In this document: positions 49,098-58,315 of the stretch, one piece after another
Layout of the letters: each line of letters begins with the position of its first letter
How positions within the stretch are numbered: the stretch's first letter is position 1
From: Lentilitoribacter sp. Alg239-R112
Lineage (GTDB): Bacteria; Pseudomonadota; Alphaproteobacteria; Rhizobiales; Rhizobiaceae
Direction: 5' to 3'
Assembly: GCF_900537175.1 (NCBI RefSeq)
Contig: NZ_LS999833.1
Coordinates: 1,240,001 to 1,304,000 of the forward strand
Length of the DNA stretch: 64,000 nucleotides
Translations under genes and position numbers: made by a program
The notes under the pieces: generated by a model
What the model saw: the letters and a program-made list of their open reading frames with translations, nothing else
Databases searched by the model: none
What the model was told of the DNA's origin: nothing

Positions 49098-49709
49098 ATG
49101 CCATTTTCAGCTCACAACACGACTGAGACACCGCAAGATAATTCAGACTCGTTCTACAGTGTAACGGTTGATCTGCAAGGTCGTATGATGAGACAAGATT
49201 ATAGTGAGCAAAAATGTGTAATTCAGCGCATGTCTCCTGCTGTTGCCTCTTTTTCTGCTGCAAACCTCCCAAATTCCGGTGAACGCATCATTGCCTATGT
49301 CGAGCAGTTAGGTCGTATTGAAGGATCTGTCACTCGCACAACGAAAGACGGATTTGAGGTTGCAATTCATGCAACACCGCGCAAGCAAAGCAAATTAGCA
49401 GCGCAGCTAACTTGGCTTGCCAACAAACACGAACTTGGCGTTTCAGAAGATCGCCGCCATGAACGTACGACACCAAGCAACGACAATGCTGAAATACGCT
49501 TGGAAGATGGACGGACCTACCCCTGCCATATCTTGGACCTTTCAGTCTCTGGCGCAGCATTTGTAGTTGATATCCGTCCTGAAGTGGGAACAAAACTATG
49601 GCTGGGTTCAATGCAAGGGCGTGTTGTAAGGCATTTTGACAATGGGCTTTCAATGGAGTTTACCCATGTACAACCGCTTAACGAACTAGAAGAGCGCCTA
49701 AAAGGTTAA
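49098..49709 (+). CDS. PilZ domain protein
   Basis: This 203-residue protein has a C-terminal PilZ domain with the cyclic-di-GMP motif RRHERTTPSND followed by DLSVSGAAF (RxxxR and D/NxSxxG). The N-terminal half (about 20-110) looks like a second, degenerate PilZ-like barrel. The ATG at 49098, with GAAGG upstream, is preferred to the in-frame TTG at 49089. It probably responds to cyclic-di-GMP; the output is unknown. Confidence 0.87.
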   Translation: MPFSAHNTTETPQDNSDSFYSVTVDLQGRMMRQDYSEQKCVIQRMSPAVASFSAANLPNSGERIIAYVEQLGRIEGSVTRTTKDGFEVAIHATPRKQSKLAAQLTWLANKHELGVSEDRRHERTTPSNDNAEIRLEDGRTYPCHILDLSVSGAAFVVDIRPEVGTKLWLGSMQGRVVRHFDNGLSMEFTHVQPLNELEERLKG

Positions 49710-50171
49710 ACTAACCTTCGGATACCCTAAATAGTACTTCCATAAACACTACGATTATTGATTTTTAGCTGCGCATACTCATGTTTGCAAAAAAAATAAG
49801 TAATTATCTATCATTTTTTTCATCCCACATATTGGATGAAATCATCGAATATACGTTCTCAAAGCCGAATACATAAAGACGAATCCGCAACCTCGTGCTC
49901 AGAAATTCACGGACTCATCAGTCGTCTTGCATCTGAGCATGCACCTTTAAGATCATATAAGTCAGGCAGTTGAACGTTATTTCGTAAAATTTGAACTAAA
50001 CTTATTGCTGATTTTACTGTAATTTGAATTGAAATCACATCAAATTTTCTGATTATTTTATTCTACTTTATGTAATAATTACATATAGTTAGCATAAAAT
50101 TGCGATGCCAAAATTGGTCAAATTTAAAAACCGAATTGCAATAGTCCTTCCCATAACGGGGAGAACTAAAA
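49710..50171 (+). other. AT-rich intergenic region upstream of the BTLCP gene
   Basis: This 462-base stretch holds no protein gene I can support. It contains an imperfect stem with long loop (TGCTCAGA at 49896-49903 and TCTGAGCA at 49932-49939) and a 17-base perfect palindrome at 50069-50085. The end includes a GGGGAG ribosome-binding site for the next gene. Confidence 0.55.
50069..50085. promoter_or_regulatory. Palindromic operator candidate
   Basis: TATGTAAT-A-ATTACATA is a perfect inverted repeat with eight-base arms, about 90 bases upstream of the BTLCP start. It could bind a dimeric regulator; AT richness means a chance palindrome cannot be excluded. Confidence 0.35.
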
Positions 50172-50780
50172 ATGGTTCAATTCAAGAGCGTCATAAAAAA
50201 AGGCGCATGTATTACAGGGTTATCACTTATGTTTGCGGGACAATCATTCGCAACTCAAGATTTTTTGAGTCCGATTGAGCAAACTAATCCACCTATCGGG
50301 CATTATGAGTTTTGTAAGGTCAGGCCAAGCGAATGTAAGGTGATCGGGCGTGATCAAGGTCCCATGCATCTATCTCGAAAAGCATGGTCGAAAATCATAT
50401 CAGTTAATGCGTCCGTCAATAATAATATCCAACCACTAACGGACATGCAAATCCATGGCGTAGAAGAGCGCTGGTCGTACCCTCAGCAAGTCGGGGATTG
50501 TGAAGACTATGTCTTACTAAAAAGGCATAAACTCATGAAAGCTGGATTTTCACCAGCAGATCTTCTCATTACGGTTGTTCTCCAACCAGATGGAGCCGGA
50601 CATGCAATCCTAACCGTTCGAACGGATTACGGTGATTTTGTACTCGATAATCTTCGCGATGATGTGAAACTTTGGCACGAAACCGGATATCGCTTTATTA
50701 AGCGGCAATCGTCAGAACATGCAGGTGCATGGATGGCTCTAGGTGGAGGCCGAAGCGGGGCTGTCGGCAGCCTCAACTAA
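50172..50780 (+). CDS. Transglutaminase-like cysteine peptidase (BTLCP family), exported
   Basis: This 202-residue protein has a signal peptide (residues 1-27, SFA cleavage site) and a bacterial transglutaminase-like cysteine protease domain. The catalytic residues are Cys110 in VGDCEDY, His144 in GHAILTV and an Asp in the VLDNL strand. Relatives such as LapG cleave adhesins under cyclic-di-GMP control, but this short stand-alone form is widespread in Rhizobiales and its substrate is not known. A palindromic operator candidate lies upstream. The C-terminus is glycine-rich. Confidence 0.87.
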   Translation: MVQFKSVIKKGACITGLSLMFAGQSFATQDFLSPIEQTNPPIGHYEFCKVRPSECKVIGRDQGPMHLSRKAWSKIISVNASVNNNIQPLTDMQIHGVEERWSYPQQVGDCEDYVLLKRHKLMKAGFSPADLLITVVLQPDGAGHAILTVRTDYGDFVLDNLRDDVKLWHETGYRFIKRQSSEHAGAWMALGGGRSGAVGSLN

Positions 50781-50838
50781 ATATATATTTCAGTGATGTA
50801 ACTCCAGTCACTAAAATCCCGAGGTCAGGTTTTCTAAT

Positions 50839-50879
50839 CCTTGAGTCTGCCCAATCCTCGTCCCCAAAAAGACTCAAGG
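50839..50879. repeat. Inverted repeat downstream of the BTLCP gene
   Basis: CCTTGAGTCT (50839-50848) and AGACTCAAGG (50870-50879) form a ten-pair perfect stem with a 21-base loop. It is followed five bases later by the longer stem at 50885-50914. Confidence 0.6.
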
Positions 50880-50884
50880 TCTTA

Positions 50885-50914
50885 CCGGTCCACTTACGTC
50901 CCTAAGTGGACCGG
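50885..50914. terminator. Bidirectional terminator-like hairpin
   Basis: A perfect 12-pair stem (CCGGTCCACTTA at 50885-50896 and its complement at 50903-50914) with a six-base loop lies between the convergent BTLCP and gamma-carbonic-anhydrase-like genes. T tracts on either side are weak, so it is terminator-like rather than textbook. Confidence 0.6.
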
Positions 50915-50938
50915 CTATCTTTAATTTGATAACAATGT

Positions 50939-51469
50939 TTACTTCAACCGCGTTAATCCTGATCGAAATTTATATGCATTTTCGACATAATGATTTGCGC
51001 TATCTTTGAGCGATTGAACCGTCACCTCATCAATTTCTCTAACCACACGAGCCGGTGCGCCCACTACAAGCGAGTTATCAGGAATTACTTTACCTTCAGT
51101 AACCAAAGCACCTGCACCAACAATACAATTTGAACCAATTTTTGCACCATTCAGAATGGTGGCTCCCATACCTATAAGTGTATTGTCGCCAAGCTCACAG
51201 CCATGCAAAATTGCGTTATGCCCAATTGTGCACCTATTCCCAATAATAAGCGGAAACCCCATATCTGTGTGAAGTGTACAGTTTTCCTGAATGTTTGAAC
51301 CTTCACCAATGTTGATCCATTCGTTATCACCACGCAATACGGCGCCGAACCATATGCCTACATCCCTCGATACAGAAATTCTTCCTATCACTTCAGCGCT
51401 ATCAGCAATCCAATACTTGCCTTCGATAGGTAATTTGGGTTCAATTCCATCCAAACTATAAATCGCCAT
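50939..51469 (-). CDS. Gamma-carbonic anhydrase-like hexapeptide-repeat protein
   Basis: This 176-residue left-handed beta-helix protein has the repeated hexapeptide pattern from about residue 22 to 140 and the gamma-class segments LRGDNEWINIGEGSNIQENCTLH, IGHNAILHGCELG and GMGATILNG. The three metal histidines (in CTLH, IGH and ILH) are present. Such proteins are often called YrdA/PaaY-like; many lack proven carbonic anhydrase activity. It is convergent with BTLCP and divergent from a membrane protein gene. Confidence 0.9.
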   Translation of the reverse strand: MAIYSLDGIEPKLPIEGKYWIADSAEVIGRISVSRDVGIWFGAVLRGDNEWINIGEGSNIQENCTLHTDMGFPLIIGNRCTIGHNAILHGCELGDNTLIGMGATILNGAKIGSNCIVGAGALVTEGKVIPDNSLVVGAPARVVREIDEVTVQSLKDSANHYVENAYKFRSGLTRLK

Positions 51470-51598
51470 GGTGTTTTGTTTCCTTCTATTCTGATTATCT
51501 AAAAAATTGAATGCGAAATTAAATTACTGAAAGCATTATTTATTGTCATAATGTTTTCTATGATTCTTTTAATTAAATGTCACGATCAAGCATAACTC

Positions 51599-52330
51599 AT
51601 GACCAAAGACCAACCGGAATTTGAAAAACAACCACTCATCACACCAAACTTTTTGTGGAGGGTTACGAGTGCAATAGGTGCGCTACTCATTGCAACATTG
51701 ATTATCTACATCGGCGGAAATTATTGGAGCAAATCCATTTCTCATGGCGGACATACGGTGGATCAATCCAAACATAATATCACTATAGGCAAAGGTACAT
51801 TATCCGTTACAGCCAATAGTATTCGATTTTCAGAGCAACGCCGAGATGGTGTGACGAGTAGATTAAACCTGTATTTTAACTGGCCGGACTTTACTGGGTA
51901 CACCAAGGAAAATGCGGGGGATTTTAACGATGCTGGAGAAGATCCGAATGTAATCTTCGTTGATGTTGCCAAGTCAAATGGACAAATGGATATGTCTAGC
52001 AGGTTTAACCCCATCTATCGAAATTTTATTGATTCAGCTCCTCTCGAAGGACCTGGGGAGCTTGTTTATTACAGAATGAGTGATAGTTCGAATTTCAAAG
52101 GTGAATTAATCTACACAGAGAGATTAGTAAAAGAGCGCCCATTCGTCATCAAATGTCTTGCAGATACGACCAATAACAAAACACCCAGCGCTACCGAATG
52201 CCAGAGAGATATTAACATCATCGGGAACTTGAGCGTCACATATAGATATTCCCAACACTTACTTCCTCATTGGGAAGCAATTGAAAGCAAGCTGATAAAG
52301 TTTCTTCAACTTACTCTCAAAGTTCACTGA
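51599..52330 (+). CDS. Membrane-anchored hypothetical protein
   Basis: This 243-residue protein has one N-terminal transmembrane helix (about residues 23-44) preceded by a cytoplasmic stretch, and a periplasmic domain that looks all beta, with LNLYFNWPDFTGYT and FVIKCLADTTNNK. Two cysteines (in KCLADT and TECQRD) could form a disulphide. No motif identifies a function. It is convergent with hom and monocistronic. Confidence 0.65.
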   Translation: MTKDQPEFEKQPLITPNFLWRVTSAIGALLIATLIIYIGGNYWSKSISHGGHTVDQSKHNITIGKGTLSVTANSIRFSEQRRDGVTSRLNLYFNWPDFTGYTKENAGDFNDAGEDPNVIFVDVAKSNGQMDMSSRFNPIYRNFIDSAPLEGPGELVYYRMSDSSNFKGELIYTERLVKERPFVIKCLADTTNNKTPSATECQRDINIIGNLSVTYRYSQHLLPHWEAIESKLIKFLQLTLKVH

Positions 52331-52345
52331 TTACAGCGCAGCAAG

Positions 52346-53659
52346 TTAGGGTTTTTCAATACGAATGACCTGTGGTTTACTGGTCAAGTATCCTTCTTTT
52401 GCAATCGCTTCCATTGTTTGGCGAACCGACTGCTCTGTCGTTGCATGAGTGACCAGAATAACGGTTTGATTGCCGCTATCACCTTCTTTGGTATCGGCGC
52501 GTTGAACAATTGACTTTAATGAAATCGAATGATCTGACATGTGTGTCGCAATATTGGCAAAAACACCAGTTTCATCTTTGACAGATAAGCGGATGAAATA
52601 GCCACCTTCATGGCTTCTCATTTTCGCACGTTTATATGGAGTAAGCTCTGCTACCGGGTTACCAAATACTGGTGCATGTTGAGTGCCAACCTTGCTTTTA
52701 GCAATATCTGCCAGATCACCAATAACAGCAGATGCAGTTGCAAAGCCTCCAGCGCCCGGTCCAGACATGACCAACTCACCCAGAAGATCAGTCTCAACAG
52801 CAACAGCGTTCGTCACACTATCAACTTGTGCAACAAGGCTGTGAGTTGGCACCATCGTTGGATGCACACGCTGCTCAATACCAGAATCAGTTAACTGAGC
52901 AACACCCAACAGCTTGATCCGATAACCTAATTCATCTGCTGCATGAATGTCTTCAATCGTTATATTAGTGATCCCCTCAAGGTAGATCTCATCAGCGGCC
53001 AATTCTGAACCAAATGCGATACTTGTCAATAATGCAAGCTTGTGAGCGGTATCATTGCCATTAATATCAAAGGCTGGATCAGCTTCTGCATAACCCAGTT
53101 TTTGGGCATCCGCTAAACAATCTTCAAACGACATATTGTCCGCAAGCATGCGCGTCAAGATATAGTTGCATGTACCATTCATTATACCATAAACACGGGA
53201 AATCTTGTTACCTGACAGAGCTTCGCGCATGGCTTTAACAATTGGAATACCACCAGCAATAGCGGCTTCGTAATTTAAAATAGTCCCTTTTTCTTCGGCA
53301 ATTTTTGCAAATTCCATACCATGTTTAGCTAGAAGTGCCTTATTTGCTGTCGCAACGTGACAGCCACGAGAGAGCGCAATTTTAACGGCTTCATAAGCAT
53401 CGCCATCTTCACCACCAATCAATTCGACAAGAACATCGATATCCGCTTCTTCAGCCAATGTTTTGGCATCATCAAACCATTCAACGCCACTGAGGTTAAA
53501 CCCTCTATCCTTATCTTTATTTCGTGCGCAAACAGCGGTTACCGTAATCGGACGGCCACAGCTTTTCGTAAGGCTAGCAGCTTTTGTCTCCAATAATTGG
53601 CCAAGAGATGCACCGACTGTACCAAGACCAGCAATTCCAACTTTTAAACTATTTGACAT
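52346..53659 (-). CDS. hom: Homoserine dehydrogenase
   Basis: This 437-residue NAD(P)H-dependent enzyme makes homoserine from aspartate semialdehyde for threonine and methionine. The N-terminal Rossmann motif GLGTVG is at residues 10-15, the VELIGG and TANKALLAKHG segments and the catalytic LGYAEADPAFDINGNDTAHKL are conserved. A C-terminal ACT domain (about 355-435) suggests threonine feedback. The start at 53659 matches the family N-terminus; an ATG 39 bases upstream adds an unsupported extension. The upstream neighbour is an aminotransferase in the same direction. Confidence 0.96.
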   Translation of the reverse strand: MSNSLKVGIAGLGTVGASLGQLLETKAASLTKSCGRPITVTAVCARNKDKDRGFNLSGVEWFDDAKTLAEEADIDVLVELIGGEDGDAYEAVKIALSRGCHVATANKALLAKHGMEFAKIAEEKGTILNYEAAIAGGIPIVKAMREALSGNKISRVYGIMNGTCNYILTRMLADNMSFEDCLADAQKLGYAEADPAFDINGNDTAHKLALLTSIAFGSELAADEIYLEGITNITIEDIHAADELGYRIKLLGVAQLTDSGIEQRVHPTMVPTHSLVAQVDSVTNAVAVETDLLGELVMSGPGAGGFATASAVIGDLADIAKSKVGTQHAPVFGNPVAELTPYKRAKMRSHEGGYFIRLSVKDETGVFANIATHMSDHSISLKSIVQRADTKEGDSGNQTVILVTHATTEQSVRQTMEAIAKEGYLTSKPQVIRIEKP

Positions 53660-53780
53660 AAGGGTTCCATTCGCCGCCAAAAGAAAAGATTGTTGCACCG
53701 TCTCCAGCGCAAATTATGGGCTTGGTTTAAAGCGCCAATTTGCACTGGTCAATCTTCAAAGTAAGAATTAGTTGAACAAC

Positions 53781-55013
53781 TTATCTATGAGATGTTAGAT
53801 CAATCACATTATCTGCTTTATCACTCGTTTCGTGTCCATTCTCGCCAAAGAACCGTTTGATATTGCGCGCAGCTTGGCGAATACGATGCTCATTTTCAAC
53901 AAGCGCTATGCGAACATATTCATCGCCATGCTCACCAAAACCGATACCTGGAGACACTGCCACATCAGCTTTTTCGACAAGCAACTTAGAAAATTCAAGC
54001 GATCCCAAGTCGGAAAATGGTTCGGGAATTTTTGTCCAAGCAAACATTGTTGATTCAGGAGGAGTCACATCCCACCCAGCGCGGGAGAAGGAATCTAACA
54101 TCACATCACGGCGTGTTTTATAGACATCACGAACCTCGGCAATATCCGAGCCGTCCCCATTTAATGCAGCTGTCGCAGCCACCTGAATTGGCGTAAACGC
54201 ACCATAATCCAAGTATGATTTCACGCGGCTCAACGCCCCAATGAGGCGCTCATTACCAACCGCAAAACCCATGCGCCAACCCGGCATGGAAAAGGATTTG
54301 GACATAGACGTAAATTCTACGGCAACATCCATGGCACCATCAACTTCAAGAACAGATGGTGGCTGATTTCCATCAAAATAAATTTCCGCATATGCCAAAT
54401 CAGACAACACGATGATGTCATGTTTTTTTGCAAATGCGATCACTTCTTTATAAAAATCCAAAGACGCGACACAAGCAGTCGGATTGGCAGGGTAATTCAA
54501 AATAAGAGCGGTCGGCTTCGGAATCGAATGTTTGACGGCACGCTCTAACGGAGGGAAAAACGAATCGTCAGGCGTAACGTCCATTGAACGGATAACACCG
54601 CCAGACATAATAAAACCAAAAGCATGGATCGGATAAGTCGGATTTGGGCAAAGTATAACATCACCTGGCGCAGTGATCGCCTGTGCCATATTAGCAAATC
54701 CTTCTTTTGATCCCAAAGTTGCAACAACTTGCTTTTCAGGATCAAGCGTAACACCGAAACGACGCTTATAATAATTTGCTTGTGCTCTGCGAAGACCTGG
54801 AATACCGCGAGACGTGGAATAACGGTGAGTGCGCGGGTCTTGCGCAGCTTCGCATAACTTATCGACGATAGATTGTGATGTGGGCAAATCCGGATTTCCC
54901 ATCCCCAAATCCACAATATCGGCACCTGCCGCTCGTGCGCTTGCTTTCAGGCTATTGACCTGTTCAAACACATATAGCGGCAATCGGCGGATGTTGTGGA
55001 ATTCTTCCATCAT
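53781..55013 (-). CDS. Class I/II aminotransferase (AlaC / LL-DAP-aminotransferase-like)
   Basis: This 410-residue PLP enzyme has the motifs DLGMGNPDLPT (about 36-46), NYPANPTACVA and the Schiff-base lysine in SMSKSFSMPGWRMGF (near residue 240). Members next to hom in Rhizobiales are annotated as alanine or LL-diaminopimelate aminotransferase. Pathway context (aspartate family) does not decide between them. It is 121 bases upstream of hom and probably co-transcribed. Confidence 0.88.
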   Translation of the reverse strand: MMEEFHNIRRLPLYVFEQVNSLKASARAAGADIVDLGMGNPDLPTSQSIVDKLCEAAQDPRTHRYSTSRGIPGLRRAQANYYKRRFGVTLDPEKQVVATLGSKEGFANMAQAITAPGDVILCPNPTYPIHAFGFIMSGGVIRSMDVTPDDSFFPPLERAVKHSIPKPTALILNYPANPTACVASLDFYKEVIAFAKKHDIIVLSDLAYAEIYFDGNQPPSVLEVDGAMDVAVEFTSMSKSFSMPGWRMGFAVGNERLIGALSRVKSYLDYGAFTPIQVAATAALNGDGSDIAEVRDVYKTRRDVMLDSFSRAGWDVTPPESTMFAWTKIPEPFSDLGSLEFSKLLVEKADVAVSPGIGFGEHGDEYVRIALVENEHRIRQAARNIKRFFGENGHETSDKADNVIDLTSHR

Positions 55014-55131
55014 CTCTCTCTTTCAAAGTTGCAAAATGGTATGAATGTACTGCAATGGATCGCAAATAAATGCAAGTATAGGCAGCTCAATTAGCGACAC
55101 TATCTACGAGCCTGAGACACTTATATCACCA

Positions 55132-55599
55132 TTACTGAGATATGATTGTGTCGGCATTTTGTTCGTGTGTTTTCGCCAATTTCCGCAGATACCTTAATTT
55201 GGCTTCAAAATTGGCTCTTACATTCTCATTGGTCGAACGACGGAGCAGTAACTCTGTCATCTTGGTTTCTATTGCAATTTTTTCAGGAGAGCTTAACTGA
55301 TCAACTTCACCTTTGGGCGTTTCAGCAAAAGTAGGATATCCTTGCTTGTCATATTTTGGTAATGTTTCAGTTGCTAATGTCTGAGTTTGTAATGTGCTCG
55401 ATGCTTGCGACTCTAATGGATCATCGACTTTATGTACGGCGACATCGTTGTTCGATGTTTTCTCAAGTACGGTCGGCGAGTTTTTCTCCGCATCACGTCG
55501 CGGAGCAGCATCTTCTAGCGAAGTAGAGACACATGCTTGCAATAATGCGCAGCTAAATAAAGCAAAAGCAGTTTTCAAACCAATTTTCAAACTCGCCAA
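55132..55599 (-). CDS. Small lipoprotein, unknown function
   Basis: This 155-residue protein has a lipoprotein signal peptide with the lipobox LLQAC (Cys23), a low-complexity Ser/Thr/Glu linker and a C-terminal helical, charged segment (TKMTELLLRRSTNENVRANF). The start is a TTG with GGA eight bases upstream. It is divergent from phaC. Nothing identifies its role. Confidence 0.65.
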   Translation of the reverse strand: MASLKIGLKTAFALFSCALLQACVSTSLEDAAPRRDAEKNSPTVLEKTSNNDVAVHKVDDPLESQASSTLQTQTLATETLPKYDKQGYPTFAETPKGEVDQLSSPEKIAIETKMTELLLRRSTNENVRANFEAKLRYLRKLAKTHEQNADTIISQ

Positions 55600-55745
55600 T
55601 ATTTCATTCCTTCAAGCTCATCTAGGTAGTATATCCTTTTGTAAGAATAAAATTACAATAAAGCTGTTATATGCTCTAAAAATGTTTCACAAAGATATCA
55701 TTTATATGGCAAACTGGCACAGTAAATTCGTTATAGGGGTCACAA

Positions 55746-57569
55746 GTGAAAAAAGGCGCAAAAGATAGTAAAACCGAAGCGGACGCTTCGCTAGATGCGT
55801 ATATTGTTGATGATCCGCAGAAAATGGCGGTTAACTTTGCGAGAACGCTTGAAAATTTGGGAAAAGCAGCGGCGGCCTGGGCAGAACGACAGGACGAGAA
55901 AAAACAACCTGAAAACGCTATGGAACCGTATGGAGATATGGTTGAAACCTTATCTAAAGTCGGTCAATATTGGCTTGAAGATCCCAAAAGAGCAATCGAG
56001 GTACAAACATCACTCCTCACAAGTTATTTCGATCTATGGTCAAACTCGGTTCAAAAACTTTCAACAGGCGATGATAAAAACCCGTTATCGGAAAGAAAAG
56101 ACCGCCGCTTTGCTGACCCCGACTGGCAAGAAAAACCATTCTTTGAGCTTCTTCGTAATACCTACTGGCTCACAAGCGACTGGGCGCAAAAGCTGGTAGC
56201 GCAAGCTGAAGGCTTGGATGACAGCACCAAACACAAAGCCGAGTTTTACGTTCGCCAAATTACAGAAGCGCTCAGCCCAAGTAATTTCGCAATGACAAAC
56301 CCAGAGGTTTACAAAGAAACAGTTGCCACAAATGGCGAAAACCTTGCACGCGGCATGGAAATGTTTGCGCAAGATATTGTTGCAGGTAAAGGCGAGTTAA
56401 AAATTCGCCAAGTCGATTCTACGCCGTTTGTACTTGGCGAAAATATTGCCATAACGCCAGGCAAGGTCATTGCGCAGAACGATATCTGCCAGGTTATCCA
56501 ATATCAGGCTAAAACAGAACAGGTTATAAAGCGCCCTCTCCTAATTTGCCCACCTTGGATCAACAAGTTCTATATTCTCGATCTCAATGAGAAGAAGTCA
56601 TTCATTAAGTGGCTTGTTGAGCAAGGTCATACAGTTTTCATGATCTCGTGGGTAAATCCCGATGAGCGTCACGCCAAATATGACTGGACAGACTATTCAA
56701 AGATGGGGGTCAATTTTGCTCTTGATGCAATCGAAAAAGCAACTGGTGAAAAGCAAGTCAACGCAATCGGATATTGTGTTGGAGGAACTCTGCTCACAGC
56801 AACAATGGCGCTGCACGCAAAAACCGGTGACAAACGCATAAAATCCGCAACGTTCTTCACCACACAGGTCGATTTCACTCATGCAGGTGATCTGAAAATA
56901 TTTGCGGCGAGAGAAAGTATTGAAACCATAGAAGAAGATATGAAAGCAACGGGCTATCTGGAAGGGTCTAAAATGGCGGCAGCTTTCAATATGCTGCGGG
57001 CTGCGGATTTAATTTGGCCTTATGTTGTGAATAATTACCTCAAAGGGCAACAACCAATGCCGTTTGACCTTCTACATTGGAATTCAGATTCAACACGCAT
57101 GGCAGCCGCAAACCATTCTTTCTATCTGCGCAATTGCTATCTAGAAAACAACTTATCTACCGGAAAAATGGTTTTAGATGACAAGACGATTGATCCCAAA
57201 GACATCAATATACCAGTCATGCATATCGCTGCGAAGGAAGACCACATAGCACCACCAGAATCGGTCTATTTAGGCTGTAATTACTTCTCAGGCCCAACCG
57301 AATTTGTTATGGCAGGTTCAGGTCATATTGCAGGTGTCATCAATCCTCCGGCACAAAACAAATATCAATTCTGGCATGCTGATCGCGGTTCCATGACATT
57401 TGAAGAATGGAAAGATGCTGCCAAAGAGGAACCTGGTTCATGGTGGCCTTATTGGCATTCATGGATTGAAAAAATGTGTCCCGATACAGTTGAAGCCCGA
57501 AAAATCGGCAACAAAAAACTCAAAGTCATAGAAGATGCGCCCGGCTCCTATGTCATGGCGAAAGTCTAA
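55746..57569 (+). CDS. phaC: Class I poly(3-hydroxyalkanoate) synthase
   Basis: This 607-residue polymerase makes storage polyester from 3-hydroxyacyl-CoA. The alpha/beta-hydrolase-fold nucleophile is Cys344 in GYCVGG, with the Asp in AAKEDHIAPPESVY and the His in GSGHIAGVINPP. The N-terminal 100 residues form the PhaC_N region. The start is a GTG with AGGGG upstream. phaC shares one base with the sfsA start (TAATG), a coupled pair. No phasin, phaR or phaAB is nearby. Confidence 0.95.
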   Translation: MKKGAKDSKTEADASLDAYIVDDPQKMAVNFARTLENLGKAAAAWAERQDEKKQPENAMEPYGDMVETLSKVGQYWLEDPKRAIEVQTSLLTSYFDLWSNSVQKLSTGDDKNPLSERKDRRFADPDWQEKPFFELLRNTYWLTSDWAQKLVAQAEGLDDSTKHKAEFYVRQITEALSPSNFAMTNPEVYKETVATNGENLARGMEMFAQDIVAGKGELKIRQVDSTPFVLGENIAITPGKVIAQNDICQVIQYQAKTEQVIKRPLLICPPWINKFYILDLNEKKSFIKWLVEQGHTVFMISWVNPDERHAKYDWTDYSKMGVNFALDAIEKATGEKQVNAIGYCVGGTLLTATMALHAKTGDKRIKSATFFTTQVDFTHAGDLKIFAARESIETIEEDMKATGYLEGSKMAAAFNMLRAADLIWPYVVNNYLKGQQPMPFDLLHWNSDSTRMAAANHSFYLRNCYLENNLSTGKMVLDDKTIDPKDINIPVMHIAAKEDHIAPPESVYLGCNYFSGPTEFVMAGSGHIAGVINPPAQNKYQFWHADRGSMTFEEWKDAAKEEPGSWWPYWHSWIEKMCPDTVEARKIGNKKLKVIEDAPGSYVMAKV

Positions 57570-58294
57570 TGGAATTTGAACCAAGCTTGGTGAAAGCCAA
57601 ACTGATAAGGCGTTACAAACGTTTCTTGTTTGATGCTGAAATGGAAAATGGGGAGCTAATTACGGGCTCCTGTCCAAACACGGGTTCAATGCGTGGCTTA
57701 ACAACGCCTGCATCGACAATTTGGATGTGTGATCATGGCACAGGCGGCACACGAAAATACCAATACAGCTTTGAACTCATAGAAGCAGATAATACCATTG
57801 TTGGAATAAATACAGGAAGGCCAAATAAATTGGTCGAGCAAGCCATTCAAGCTGGCTTGATTTCTGATCTAAAAGAATATGATACACTTCAACGCGAGCA
57901 AAAATATGGGCAGAATTCACGAATTGACATTTTGCTGACCGATCCGAACCGAAAAACGGCCTATGTTGAGGTTAAAAACGTTCATTTTATGCGGCAGCCC
58001 GGATTAGCTGAGTTTCCAGACAGTAAAACAGCCCGTGGAGCAAAACATCTTTATGAACTTATCGATATGGTTAAACTTGGCCATAGAGCCATTATGGTCT
58101 ATCTCATTCAGCGAAACGATTGTGACAGTTTGAAAATATGTCATGATTTGGACCCCGTTTATGCAGAGGCATTTACCGAAGCAATGGAATATGGGGTTGA
58201 AGCTTACGCATTGCAATGCAACATATCCCCACTTGGAATTTGGCCGGAAAGCCTTATAAAGATTGATGAGCCTTCTGTGCAAAATCAATTGTAA
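57569..58294 (+). CDS. sfsA: DNA/RNA nuclease SfsA
   Basis: This 241-residue SfsA protein has an N-terminal OB-like part and a C-terminal PD-(D/E)XK-type nuclease core with DILLTD and YVEVKNVHFMR (about 110-150). The family was named for sugar fermentation stimulation; nuclease activity has been reported since. The ATG overlaps the phaC stop by one base. The map gene follows after 21 bases. Confidence 0.9.
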   Translation: MEFEPSLVKAKLIRRYKRFLFDAEMENGELITGSCPNTGSMRGLTTPASTIWMCDHGTGGTRKYQYSFELIEADNTIVGINTGRPNKLVEQAIQAGLISDLKEYDTLQREQKYGQNSRIDILLTDPNRKTAYVEVKNVHFMRQPGLAEFPDSKTARGAKHLYELIDMVKLGHRAIMVYLIQRNDCDSLKICHDLDPVYAEAFTEAMEYGVEAYALQCNISPLGIWPESLIKIDEPSVQNQL

Positions 58295-58315
58295 TTTAGA
58301 ATAAAAGTTAAAGAC

